64,000 nt of DNA, taken from CAWAXW01 sp963786155 (GTDB taxonomy: Bacteria > Actinomycetota > CADDZG01 > WHSQ01). The first letter of the stretch is position 1, and every line of letters begins with the position of its first letter. Positions 10,630 to 18,928 of this stretch are shown here, in pieces. The position numbers and the translations under genes were made by a program. Location: NCBI GenBank assembly GCA_963786155.1, contig CAWAXW010000006.1, positions 1,240,001-1,304,000 of the forward strand, in the 5' to 3' direction. Under the pieces are notes generated by a model, which ran no database searches, was not told the origin of the DNA, and worked only from the letters and a program-made list of their open reading frames with translations.

Positions 10630-10850
10630 CATGACGGACTGGGCCGGCTAGAGGTTCTCGCTCGCCTTGCCGGGCTAGGCCGAAAACCACCCCTTTTGAC
10701 TACGAGCTTGGTCTGCAAATCCGACGCTCCCGCACCGATATATGGGACAAGTAGAGAACGCGGAACGACCGGGGGAGCCGTCGTGAAGCAGATAAGGATC
10801 CAGAAGGGCCGCAAGCCTCGCCCCTGAATCTCCGGGGTCGTTTATTCGAC

Positions 10851-11318
10851 CTAGTTGCCGCCCCCGAATCTGGCAGCGGCCGCATCAACGAACGGGCCGA
10901 TCTTCTGCTTGGCCAGGCCCAATTCGATCGACGAGCCGTCCTTGAATGAGATATCCAGCTTCGAGATCATCAGCTTCTTCTCGACTTTGATACTCGCAAC
11001 GCGATCCAACGGGTAATGAGCCGGGTGGGGGTCGACCTGCGTGCTACCCATCCGGCCCCCGAACGCGTGAAGCTGTTGATCCGTGAGAACTACCCAGAAC
11101 GCCTGCGCATCGGGCCACTGAGCGACCTCCCCCTGGGCCCCTTCGTCGTTCCCCGGCTGCGTCGCGGTAGCGATCGCGTCCGTAACCGCACCGGCCGCCC
11201 GCATACCCCGTCGCCAAGCCCCGCCCTTGGGCTCGGCAATAACGATCCCGAGAACGCTCTCACCCGCCGGAATCAACTCCGAGTTCTTCTTGATAAACGC
11301 CTTAGTCGGATCGGCCAT
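10851..11318 (-). CDS. Hypothetical protein, possibly PH-like domain
   Basis: 155 residues from ATG 11318. No signal peptide or membrane segment. The C-terminal half alternates short hydrophobic strands (FWVVLTDQQLHAFGG, YPLDRVASIKVEKK, LDISFKDGSSIELGL) and ends in a helix. This resembles bacterial PH-like beta-sandwich domains, in which a LTDQRL-type strand is common. I do not recognise a specific family and infer no function. It is a single gene between trpA and tRNA-Leu, on the opposite strand from both. Confidence 0.6.
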   Translation of the reverse strand: MADPTKAFIKKNSELIPAGESVLGIVIAEPKGGAWRRGMRAAGAVTDAIATATQPGNDEGAQGEVAQWPDAQAFWVVLTDQQLHAFGGRMGSTQVDPHPAHYPLDRVASIKVEKKLMISKLDISFKDGSSIELGLAKQKIGPFVDAAAARFGGGN

Positions 11319-11380
11319 CGGTTCCCCTTCTACTAGAGGTCTTTGGACGGCTGCATCCTAGGGATAGATTGACCGGCCCA

Positions 11381-11465
11381 GCCGGCGTGGCGAAACCTGG
11401 CATACGCGATGGATTCAAAATCCATTGGGCTTCGGCTCGTGTGGGTTCGAATCCCACCGCCGGCA
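11381..11465 (+). tRNA. tRNA-Leu (CAA)
   Basis: Acceptor arms GCCGGCG (11381-11387) and CGCCGGC (11458-11464) pair fully. The anticodon stem ATGGA/TCCAT encloses TTCAAAA, giving anticodon CAA. The long variable arm (GGGCTTCGGCTC region) marks a class II tRNA, and the T arm shows GGGTTCGAATCCC. Discriminator A at 11465 is followed by CCG, so the 3' CCA is not encoded. Confidence 0.93.
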
Positions 11466-11518
11466 CCGAGGCCGTCCCCTCGTCAGCAGCGTGGGGGCGG
11501 ACCTATACTTCTCGCCCC

Positions 11519-11800
11519 ATGAGGATCCAGAAGACCCTCTCCGAGCTGAACGATCGCCTCTCCAAGGCGCGCGACGAGCGTCGGATCGTCGAGGAGCAGC
11601 TCCTCTTCCAGATGGACGTGCTGGAGGAGGCGAAGACGCGGATGCTCGTCTCCGAGACGCCGCTCGCGGATCGGGATTACCGCATTGCCCGCGACGACCA
11701 CGACCGCTTAGAGAAAGAACGGGCCCGGGTCACGAACGAGATCGCCGAGCTCCAGGCCGAGCAGGATCGCTTGCTCGATCGCATGCTCGGCCAGGTGTAG
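11519..11800 (+). CDS. Small coiled-coil protein
   Basis: 93 residues from ATG 11519, the first Met after the tRNA. Almost the whole chain is heptad-like and charged (LSELNDRLSKARDERRIVEE, then IARDDHDRLEKERARVTNEI), predicting a continuous coiled coil. No catalytic motif. It ends two bases before the PdtaR-like gene, so the two are probably co-transcribed; a structural or partner role next to the regulator is possible but unproven. Confidence 0.7.
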   Translation: MRIQKTLSELNDRLSKARDERRIVEEQLLFQMDVLEEAKTRMLVSETPLADRDYRIARDDHDRLEKERARVTNEIAELQAEQDRLLDRMLGQV

Positions 11801-11802
11801 AG

Positions 11803-12393
11803 ATGCCGGCCGGGGGCCCGTCGCCGAAGATCCTCATCGCCGAGGACGAGGCGATCATCCGCCTCGACCTCAAAGAGATGCTCGAGGAAGAGGGCTTCGA
11901 CGTCGTGGGCGAGGCCTCCGACGGCGAGGCGGTCATCCGGCTGACCCGGGAGAAGTCCCCGGACCTCGTGATCATGGACATCAAGATGCCGGGGATGGAC
12001 GGCCTGACGGCGGCGGAGCGGATCAACGAAGAGGGGCTTGCCGCGGTCCTTATCCTCACCGCCTTCTCGCAGAAAGATCTCGTCCAGCGGGCGGCCGACG
12101 CCGGGGCGATCGGCTATCTGGTCAAGCCGTTCCAGAAGAGCGACCTTCTCCCGGCGATCGAGATCGCCCTCGCCCGCCACACCCAGATGTCGGCGATCCG
12201 CAAGGAGTCCGCCGATCTGGCCGATCAGCTCGACACCCGCAAGGTGGTCGACAGGGCGAAGGGCCGCCTGATGGACGCCCAGGGGCTGAGCGAGGCGGAG
12301 GCCTTCCGGCACATCCAAAAGAGGGCCATGGACGAGCGCAGGGCCATGAAAGACGTGGCCCAGGAGGTCCTGGACCCCCCTTCTGCCACCTGA
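11803..12393 (+). CDS. pdtaR: Response regulator with ANTAR RNA-binding domain, PdtaR-like
   Basis: 196 residues. The receiver domain (about 10-125) has the acidic pair in IAEDEAIIRLD, the phospho-acceptor Asp in LVIMDIKMPGMDG, and VLILTAFSQKDLVQRAADAGAIGYLVKPF. The C-terminal ANTAR domain (about 135-190) has LDTRKVVDRAKGRLM and EAEAFRHIQKRAMDERRAMKDVA. This closely follows M. tuberculosis PdtaR (Rv1626), which binds paired-hairpin RNAs to antiterminate transcription and is phosphorylated by PdtaS. The gene also sits in the corresponding chromosomal position. The partner PdtaS is not in the window. Confidence 0.9.
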   Translation: MPAGGPSPKILIAEDEAIIRLDLKEMLEEEGFDVVGEASDGEAVIRLTREKSPDLVIMDIKMPGMDGLTAAERINEEGLAAVLILTAFSQKDLVQRAADAGAIGYLVKPFQKSDLLPAIEIALARHTQMSAIRKESADLADQLDTRKVVDRAKGRLMDAQGLSEAEAFRHIQKRAMDERRAMKDVAQEVLDPPSAT

Positions 12394-12418
12394 GTAGTAG
12401 GGGGGAAACCCGTAACTA

Positions 12419-12447
12419 TTGGATTTGTGGCGGCCGGTGGGTAGACT
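12419..12447 (+). promoter_or_regulatory. Candidate promoter of the branched-chain amino acid transporter genes
   Basis: TTGGAT (12419-12424), a 17-base spacer, then TAGACT (12442-12447) match four of six bases each of the sigma-70 -35 and -10 consensus. The start codon is 93 bases downstream of the -10, leaving a leader of about 85 bases with GC-rich inverted segments. Assigned by eye only. Confidence 0.4.
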
Positions 12448-12539
12448 AACGCCCGCTTTACGCCCGTTTCAGGGCTGAAGCCTGTTGGGCGGTGGGCCAA
12501 ATCCGGCTCCACCACTGGGAGGAAGTAAGGGGGAACTGG

Positions 12540-13829
12540 ATGAGGAAGAGCAAGTGGCTCGTCCTGATCGCGCTTCTTAGCGCGCTCATGCTCGTCGCCG
12601 CAGCCTGCGGGGACGACGAGGAGGAACCAGATGCGGGCGGTGGCGATGGCGGCGACCCGACCGCGGTTTGCGAAGAAGATGAGTTCGGCTGCGTAGAGGT
12701 AGCCGAGGGCGACCCGATCGTGCTTGGGACCTTGCTGGTGATCTCCGGCGAGAACGCCCAGCTCGGTCAGGACAGCCAGAACGGCGCCGTGCTCGGGGCC
12801 GACTACGTTGACGGAGCCTTCGACGGTGAGGCCGGTGAGGTCCTCGGCCATCCGATCGAGTTCGAGCACCAGGACGACGGCTGTTCGGCTGAGGGTGGCG
12901 CCGCGGGCGCTCAGGCCCTCGTCGCAGACGTGGAGCGCATCGTGGCCGTCGTCGGCACGAGCTGCTCGAGTGCGGCTCTCGGAGTCGCCGATACGATCCT
13001 GGGTGACGAGGGAGTCGTACTCATCTCGCCGTCCAACACATCGCCAGACCTTGCCGATCCGGAGCAGCACCACCCGTTCTACTTCCGGACCGCGCACAAC
13101 GACCTGATCCAGGGTGCGGAAGCGGCGCGCTTCGTCACTGAGGAGCTTGGGCTCACCAAGGCCGCAACCATCCACGACGGAAGCACGTACGCAGATGGTC
13201 TGCAGCAGGCGTTCGCCGACGCGTTCGCCGCGTCGGGTGGCGAGATCACGGCCCAGGAAGCCGTCCAGGTCGGACAGAAGGACATGAAGCCGGTGCTGAC
13301 CCAGATCGCAGGGACCGCTCCTGAGTTCCTGTTCTTCCCGGTGTTCATCCCCGAGGGTGGCGCGATCACCTCTCAGGCACGACAGACCGCAGAGCTCGAC
13401 GGTGTTGAGCTCGGTGGCGCGGACGGAATGTTCAGCCCCGACTACATCGAGGCTGCAGGTGCCGACAACGCCGAGGGCGTTTACTTGTCGGGTCCGGACC
13501 TCGAATTCGCCGGCGACTTCTACGCCGACGAGTTCCTGCCTGCCTACAAGGACCAGTTCGGTGAGACCACTTCGGTCTTCCACGCGCACTCGTTCGACGC
13601 CGTCGCGATCGTTCTCGACGCGATCGAGCAGGTTGCCATCGAGGATGGTGGATCGCTCTTCATCCCGCGCACCGCGCTCAAGGATGCGATCGCGTCGACC
13701 TCCGGCTACGCCGGGATCGTGGGCGAGCTGACGTGCGATGAGAACGGGGACTGCAACCCCGGAGCGTCGATGTCGGTTAGCCAGGTGAAGAACGGCGACT
13801 TCGAAATCGTCTGGAGGTCGTCGGAGTAG
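12540..13829 (+). CDS. Branched-chain amino acid ABC transporter, substrate-binding lipoprotein
   Basis: 429 residues from ATG 12540, preceded by a GGGGGA ribosome-binding site. The lipobox VAAAC places it on the outer face of the membrane, followed by an acidic/Gly linker. The rest is a type I periplasmic-binding fold of the LivJ/ANF family: PIVLGTLLVISGENAQLG, IVAVVGTSCSSAA, SPSNTSPDL and FHAHSFDAVAIVLDAI. It precedes livH-M-G-F but is separated from them by a strong terminator hairpin, which would give more binding protein than permease. Ligand not certain. Confidence 0.88.
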   Translation: MRKSKWLVLIALLSALMLVAAACGDDEEEPDAGGGDGGDPTAVCEEDEFGCVEVAEGDPIVLGTLLVISGENAQLGQDSQNGAVLGADYVDGAFDGEAGEVLGHPIEFEHQDDGCSAEGGAAGAQALVADVERIVAVVGTSCSSAALGVADTILGDEGVVLISPSNTSPDLADPEQHHPFYFRTAHNDLIQGAEAARFVTEELGLTKAATIHDGSTYADGLQQAFADAFAASGGEITAQEAVQVGQKDMKPVLTQIAGTAPEFLFFPVFIPEGGAITSQARQTAELDGVELGGADGMFSPDYIEAAGADNAEGVYLSGPDLEFAGDFYADEFLPAYKDQFGETTSVFHAHSFDAVAIVLDAIEQVAIEDGGSLFIPRTALKDAIASTSGYAGIVGELTCDENGDCNPGASMSVSQVKNGDFEIVWRSSE

Positions 13830-13841
13830 CAAAACGCTTTG

Positions 13842-13871
13842 AAACGGGCGGGCCGGGAGGCCCGCCCGTTT
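13842..13871 (+). terminator. Intrinsic hairpin after the binding-protein gene
   Basis: A perfect 13-base stem (13842-13854 with 13859-13871, AAACGGGCGGGCC) closes a GGGA loop and is followed by a T-rich stretch. It lies between the binding-protein gene and livH, so it probably works as a partial terminator or mRNA stabiliser that raises binding-protein expression over the permease genes. Confidence 0.85.
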
Positions 13872-13942
13872 ACTTTCGTCTCGAGTTCGTCGGCCGGGGT
13901 ATTGCGGGTACCTAGGGGGACACGAATCGATGCCTGAGCAAG

Positions 13943-15046
13943 ATGTCTGAGCAAAAGGAGCGTTCGGCGCCGCCTTCCGGGGCACCTCCAAAGCTGGCGC
14001 TCGGCGCCCGCCTGCCTGTTCGCAAGATCGTCCTCGTCAGCCTCAGCTTCGTCCTTGGGTTCGCCGTACTTGCCGGTAGCTACGCAACGATCTCGGGTGA
14101 CAAGTTCACCGGGGACCAGTGGGAATCGTTCATCGTTGCCGGCGTCTCCACCGGGAGCCTCTACGCTCTCATCGCTCTCGGGTACACCCTTGTTTACGGG
14201 ATCCTCTTCATCATCAACTTCGCCCACGGCGAGATCTTCATGGTGGGAGCCTTCACCTCGTTCTTCCTGGCTCGTGACATGGCTGAGACCGGGTTCCTGA
14301 CCGACAAGCCCTTGATCGCGGTTCCGGTACTGATCCTGTTCGCCGGCGCGATGTCCACAGGGGTCGCGGTCTTATTGGAACGCGTTGCGTATCGGCCTTT
14401 GCGCGGAGCGCCCCGCCTCGTGCCTCTGATCACCGCGATCGGAGCATCTCTGTTCATCCAGTACACCTTCCGTGGTCTGTTCGGTCCGACGACGAGGGGG
14501 TACCCGAAGCCCGACGGGCTCAACGGCCAGGTCGACATCTTTGGGATCACGATCGGCAAGACCCAGTTGCTTTCGGTCATCGGCGCGGCTCTTCTCGTCA
14601 GCGGGCTCTTCTACCTGGTCAACAGGACGAGGACCGGGCGCCACATGCGCGCGGTGGGAGAGGACAGGGAGATCGCCAGCCTCATGGGTATCGACGTCGA
14701 CAAAACGATCGTGAGGACCTTCGCGATCGGCGGGATGCTCGCCGGAGCAGCGGGCGTGCTCTGGGCCTTGAACTTCGGCCAGGTGAGCTTCCAGATGGGG
14801 TTCATCCCCGGCATCAAGGCATTCACCGCGGCGGTGCTCGGCGGGATCGGCAGCATTACGGGCGCGGCTTTGGGAGGCCTCGTGGTGGGGGTCCTCGAGG
14901 CTGTTGCGCCCCCACTGCTCTTGGCCGGGATCGAGATCCCGTCCTTCTTCCAGTTACAGGACGTCATCGCGTTCGGCATCTTGGTGCTCGTTCTCATCTT
15001 CCGGCCCGGGGGCCTGCTCGGCTCGTCGGAGCCGGAGAAGGTATAG
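13943..15046 (+). CDS. livH: Branched-chain amino acid ABC transporter permease LivH
   Basis: 367 residues, about eight membrane segments. LivH-type motifs are GVSTGSLYALIALGYTLVYGILFIINFAHG in the first half and RHMRAVGEDREIASLMGID followed by FTAAVLGGIGSITGAALGG, the loop that contacts the ATPases. A soluble N-terminal tail of about 25 residues precedes the first membrane segment. It abuts livM directly (stop 15044-15046, next start 15047). Confidence 0.9.
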   Translation: MSEQKERSAPPSGAPPKLALGARLPVRKIVLVSLSFVLGFAVLAGSYATISGDKFTGDQWESFIVAGVSTGSLYALIALGYTLVYGILFIINFAHGEIFMVGAFTSFFLARDMAETGFLTDKPLIAVPVLILFAGAMSTGVAVLLERVAYRPLRGAPRLVPLITAIGASLFIQYTFRGLFGPTTRGYPKPDGLNGQVDIFGITIGKTQLLSVIGAALLVSGLFYLVNRTRTGRHMRAVGEDREIASLMGIDVDKTIVRTFAIGGMLAGAAGVLWALNFGQVSFQMGFIPGIKAFTAAVLGGIGSITGAALGGLVVGVLEAVAPPLLLAGIEIPSFFQLQDVIAFGILVLVLIFRPGGLLGSSEPEKV

Positions 15047-16789
15047 GTGGGTCGGATGCTCACTAAAGAGTACGGACTCAGGGCTGTTAGGACTGGACTC
15101 GTTGCCGGGATCGTCGGCATATACGTGGCCGCGATCGGATTGGTCGAGCGCCTCGACGCTCGAGAGTTCATCACCGACATCCTCTCTCTCGGTTACGTCC
15201 TTTACATAGTGATCGGGGTGGGGGCCGGGTACATCGTGGCTCGTGCACGCAAGACGCCGGAGGGCCTTCCCTTAGTGCCGCCCCCGGCCACTCGGATAGC
15301 TACCGCAGCCTTGACCGGAGCCGTCGGCGGCGCCGTCATGCTGCCTTTCTTGCTCGTCATCGACAAGTTCGAGGTTCGCGACACCTTCGTGGCGATCGGG
15401 GAAGGGCTCGTGGAGATCTTGACCTTCCAGAAGAGCCCGGTCGTCGCCGGCTTCATCTACATCATCGGTGGAGCGATCCTTGCCCCGTTGGGAGCATCGC
15501 TGCATCTCCTGTCACTCCGCTATCGCCGAACGGTGATCGCGGGGGTTGCGACGGTCGCTTTCTTCGCCTTGATGGAGCCGATGATCCGCTTGATGATCCT
15601 CGGGTTCAACGACAACCTTTTCGAGAAGGTCAACCTGGACATCGGATCGGATTGGCTCTACGAGAGCGGGGGCCTGACGGTCCTGGGGACGATCCTGTGT
15701 TTCGTCCTCGGTGGCGCGGTCGCCTATTGGCGCCAGGGCCGCAAGGAGTTGGCCGCGGAGCTAATAGCGGAAGGCGTGGAGCCGCCGACACCCCCGCCCT
15801 GGCGGAGGCAGGCCTCGATCGCCCTGCTGGTGGTCGTGCTTATCGCTCTGCCGCAGATCGTGGGGCGGTTCCCGAGCGAGATCATCGGGGTCGTCGGCAT
15901 CTACGTGCTTCTCGGTCTGGGCCTGAACATCGTCGTCGGGTACGCGGGGATGCTGGACCTTGGTTACGTGGCGTTCTTTGCCATCGGCGCGTACTCGATC
16001 GGCGTCCTGACCTCACCAGACTCCCCGAAGTTCTCGCCCGAGCTGAGTTTCTGGGTGGCTCTTCCCATTGCGATCGTCATCACGACAATCGCGGGGATCC
16101 TGATCGGCGCTCCAGTCCTTCGATTGCGCGGCGACTACTTAGCCATCGTTACGCTCGGTTTCGGGGAGATCATCCGCGTGGTCGTCATCTCCGACTGGGC
16201 CGCCCCGGTTCTCGGCGGGGCTCAGGGCCTGCGAGGCACGCCGGCCGCGTCGGTCTTCGGAACCGATATCCGAGACCCGGACAAGATCTACTACCTGATC
16301 CTTGCGTGCGTGTTGGTCGTCGGATTCGTCGCGTACAGGGTGAAGTATGCGCGAATCGGCCGCGCCTGGAACGCGTTGCGCGAGGACGAAACGGTGGCTG
16401 AGGCGATGGGAATCAGCATCATCAAGGTCAAGTTGATGGCTTTCGGGCTCGGAGCCGCCCTCGCCAGCTTCGGCGGAGCGGTTTTCGCCGCCAAGATCGG
16501 ATCCTTGCATCCGAACACATTCACGTTGCTCGTCTCGATCAACGTGCTCGCGGTCATCGTGCTCGGTGGGATGGGCAGTATCCCCGGCGTCGTCGTCGGC
16601 GCCTTCGTGCTCGTGGGCATCCCCGAGGTCTTGCGTGAGTTCGGAGAGTTCCGGCTCCTGTTCTACGGTCTGATCCTGATGACGCTGATGATCCTGAAAC
16701 CCGAGGGCGTGCTTCCCGACCGAAGACGGGCCGAGGAGTTACACGAAGCAGAGCTCGACGAGGAGCTCGTCGGAGCGGAGGCAACATGA
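15047..16789 (+). CDS. livM: Branched-chain amino acid ABC transporter permease LivM with long N-terminal extension
   Basis: 580 residues, much longer than typical LivM (about 300-420). The LivM domain begins near residue 257 and has LNIVVGYAGMLDLGYVAFFAIGAY, LRLRGDYLAIVTLGFGEI, GRAWNALREDETVAEAMGI and LGGMGSIPGVVVGA. The first 250 residues carry additional membrane segments (for example VAGIVGIYVAAIGLV and YVLYIVIGVGAGYIV) and a predicted extracytoplasmic part. Start is GTG 15047, with ATG 15056 as an alternative. Its stop overlaps livG in ATGA. Confidence 0.88.
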   Translation: MGRMLTKEYGLRAVRTGLVAGIVGIYVAAIGLVERLDAREFITDILSLGYVLYIVIGVGAGYIVARARKTPEGLPLVPPPATRIATAALTGAVGGAVMLPFLLVIDKFEVRDTFVAIGEGLVEILTFQKSPVVAGFIYIIGGAILAPLGASLHLLSLRYRRTVIAGVATVAFFALMEPMIRLMILGFNDNLFEKVNLDIGSDWLYESGGLTVLGTILCFVLGGAVAYWRQGRKELAAELIAEGVEPPTPPPWRRQASIALLVVVLIALPQIVGRFPSEIIGVVGIYVLLGLGLNIVVGYAGMLDLGYVAFFAIGAYSIGVLTSPDSPKFSPELSFWVALPIAIVITTIAGILIGAPVLRLRGDYLAIVTLGFGEIIRVVVISDWAAPVLGGAQGLRGTPAASVFGTDIRDPDKIYYLILACVLVVGFVAYRVKYARIGRAWNALREDETVAEAMGISIIKVKLMAFGLGAALASFGGAVFAAKIGSLHPNTFTLLVSINVLAVIVLGGMGSIPGVVVGAFVLVGIPEVLREFGEFRLLFYGLILMTLMILKPEGVLPDRRRAEELHEAELDEELVGAEAT

Positions 16790-17571
16790 GCATCCTCGAG
16801 GTCAAAGGCTTGCTGAAACACTTCGGCGGTGTGAAAGCCGTCGACGGCGTCGACTTCTACGCGGACGAGGGCGAGATCCTCAGCGTCATCGGTCCCAACG
16901 GTGCCGGGAAGACGACTGTGTTCAACATCGTCACCGGCTTCTACACGCCGGACGAGGGGACGATGATCTTCGGCGGAAACAGCCTGGTGGGCCTGCTGCC
17001 GAACCAGGTGACGGCCATCGGTATCTCCCGCACGTTCCAGGCGGTCCGGCTCTTCTCCAACATGACCGTGCTCGAGAACGCGATGGTGGGACGGCATTGC
17101 CGGACCCGCGCGGGCATCTTCGGAGCGATCGTCCAGCCGCCGTCGACCAAGAAGGAAGAGAAAGAGATCGAGGAGACCGCGCGCGAGTGCCTGGCATTCT
17201 TCGGCAACAGGTTGACCGGATTCCGTGAGGACCAGCTCGCACGAGAGCTTTCCTACGCCGATAGGCGACGGCTGGAGATAGCCCGAGCGATGGCGACCGA
17301 TCCGCGACTGCTTCTCCTGGACGAACCCGTGGCGGGCATGACTCCGAAGGAGAAGGAGGAGATGGTTGCGCTCATCGGACGCCTTCGCGACGAACGTGGC
17401 TATGCGATCGTCGTGATCGAGCACGACATGCCGGTGGTGAAGAACGTGTCGGACCGCGTACTTGCCCTCGACTACGGAAAGAAGATCGCGGAGGGCAGCT
17501 ACAAAGAGGTCTCCAGCAATGAGCGAGTGATCGAGGCATACCTCGGCAAGCGACACGAGAAATCCGCATGA
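16786..17571 (+). CDS. livG: Branched-chain amino acid ABC transporter ATP-binding protein LivG
   Basis: 261 residues. Walker A GPNGAGKTT, Q-loop GISRTFQAVRLF, signature LSYADRRRLEIARA and Walker B LLLLDEPVAGM are complete; the switch His is in VIEHDM. The signature is the LivG type (LSYADRR, not LSGGQ), and the insert between Q-loop and signature is typical of the family. Overlaps livM and livF by four bases each. Confidence 0.93.
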   Translation: MSILEVKGLLKHFGGVKAVDGVDFYADEGEILSVIGPNGAGKTTVFNIVTGFYTPDEGTMIFGGNSLVGLLPNQVTAIGISRTFQAVRLFSNMTVLENAMVGRHCRTRAGIFGAIVQPPSTKKEEKEIEETARECLAFFGNRLTGFREDQLARELSYADRRRLEIARAMATDPRLLLLDEPVAGMTPKEKEEMVALIGRLRDERGYAIVVIEHDMPVVKNVSDRVLALDYGKKIAEGSYKEVSSNERVIEAYLGKRHEKSA

Positions 17572-18341
17572 GCGACGCCGAAGCCACGACGGCCGCGACT
17601 CCCGCTCCAGCCGTGAAGGATGGCGAGGCTCTTCTTTCGTTGAAGGGCGTGTGCACGAGCTACGGACCCGTGCGCGTGCTGGAAGACGTATCGATGGACA
17701 TCAAGAAGGGCGAGATCGTCTGTCTGCTCGGGTCGAACGCAGCGGGCAAGACGACCACTCTTCGCACGATCCTCGGCATGGCCAAGCCACATGAGGGAGA
17801 GATCCACTTCGACGGGAAGCGCATCGACGGACTCGTAACGACGGAGATCGTGTCTGGTGGGATAACGATGGTTCCGGAGAACCGCCGGCTCTTCTCCCGG
17901 ATGTCCGTGCGCGAGAACATCGAGATCGGCGCGAACTTGCGTGATGACACCGAGAACATCGCCAAGGACAAGGAGCACATCCTGGAGATGTTCCCTCGGC
18001 TGCGCGAGCGGTTGACGCAGAAAGCTGGGACCCTCTCCGGCGGTGAGCAGCAGATGCTCGCGATGGGCAGAGCACTCATGGCGGCTCCGAAGGTGCTGTT
18101 GATGGACGAACCTTCCATGGGCCTTGCCCCCATCCTGGTCGAGCAGGTCTTCGACACGATCAAGGACATCAACAAAGAGGGGATGACGATCCTGCTGGTC
18201 GAGCAGAACGCCAACATGGCGCTCGAGATCGCGGACAGGGCTTACGTGATCCAGACCGGCAACATCGTGCTCTCGGACAAGGCCTCGAACCTGCTGAACG
18301 ACCCGAAGATGAAGGAGGCTTACCTCGGCGAGTTGGCTTGA
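17568..18341 (+). CDS. livF: Branched-chain amino acid ABC transporter ATP-binding protein LivF
   Basis: 257 residues. Walker A is GSNAAGKTT, followed by VPENRRLFSRMSV, LSGGEQQMLAMGRALM and VLLMDEPSMGLAPIL, a classic LivF series. An extra N-terminal stretch of about 20 residues rich in Ala/Thr/Pro precedes the first strand. Last of the livH-M-G-F set; the following lipoprotein and second binding-protein genes may be in the same transcript. Confidence 0.93.
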   Translation: MSDAEATTAATPAPAVKDGEALLSLKGVCTSYGPVRVLEDVSMDIKKGEIVCLLGSNAAGKTTTLRTILGMAKPHEGEIHFDGKRIDGLVTTEIVSGGITMVPENRRLFSRMSVRENIEIGANLRDDTENIAKDKEHILEMFPRLRERLTQKAGTLSGGEQQMLAMGRALMAAPKVLLMDEPSMGLAPILVEQVFDTIKDINKEGMTILLVEQNANMALEIADRAYVIQTGNIVLSDKASNLLNDPKMKEAYLGELA

Positions 18342-18390
18342 CCGGGATCGCGCCGGCAGCCGACTCACCCCTCGTTGCCTCATCCTCGCT

Positions 18391-18924
18391 TTGGCATGCC
18401 TGGTGATCCTCGGCGGCTGCACCGATGGTGGGGACGATCCCACGAGGGACGAGGCTGCGGATGAGGCCGACGGGATCACGGACCTGTTCAAGTCGGACCC
18501 GGAGGAGCCCTATCCCTACAACGGCCGGGTACCTCCCCAAGAGCCGACTCCGATCGACGGCGAGTACTTCAGGACCGTGACTATCAAAGCCGCCGGAGGG
18601 AAGCCGGTTGCCTGCCGGAGATGCGCTCCGTATCGCGTGGAGGCGGGAACAACGAGCTTCTCGCTCGCCCAAGGGCGCTTCCATGTCGTGCACGAGGGCC
18701 CCGGCGATGGCGATGCCGGCGACTTCCGCAGTGTGAGCCACTTCGAGGTGGCCGGCGATCGGATCGAGATCTTCAACGATGCGAACTGCCCGCAGGTCGA
18801 GGCCGTCTACACCTGGCGCTTAAGCGGTGGCTTGCTCGTGTTCGAGCCGTTGGACACGGATCCATGCTGGAACGGCCTGCGCGAGGAATGGTTCACGTCG
18901 ATCCCCTTTAGCGAGGATCGGTGA
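18391..18924 (+). CDS. Putative lipoprotein of unknown function
   Basis: 177 residues from TTG 18391. A lipobox (ILGGC) occurs only ten residues in, and the bases upstream encode a plausible hydrophobic signal in the same frame (RLTPRCLILALACLV) but without a start codon. The true start may be TTG 18338, overlapping the livF stop, with a one-base error between. After the lipobox come an acidic linker and a domain with four Cys (CRRC, NCPQ, CWNGL), probably disulphide-bonded. Its place between livF and a binding-protein gene suggests an accessory transporter role, but this is not shown. Confidence 0.6.
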   Translation: MACLVILGGCTDGGDDPTRDEAADEADGITDLFKSDPEEPYPYNGRVPPQEPTPIDGEYFRTVTIKAAGGKPVACRRCAPYRVEAGTTSFSLAQGRFHVVHEGPGDGDAGDFRSVSHFEVAGDRIEIFNDANCPQVEAVYTWRLSGGLLVFEPLDTDPCWNGLREEWFTSIPFSEDR

Positions 18925-18928
18925 CGCC

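Noticed and set aside
10783..10827. Fourteen-codon frame MKQIRIQKGRKPRP with an upstream GGGGGAG
   Set aside because: Too short to support without conservation; the same stretch holds another tiny overlapping frame (10742-10786).
18349..18375. Third copy of the start-codon repeat (GCCGGC-AGCCGACTCAC)
   Set aside because: Matches only part of the inner region, lacks the GGTTCCCC arms; probably chance in GC-rich DNA.
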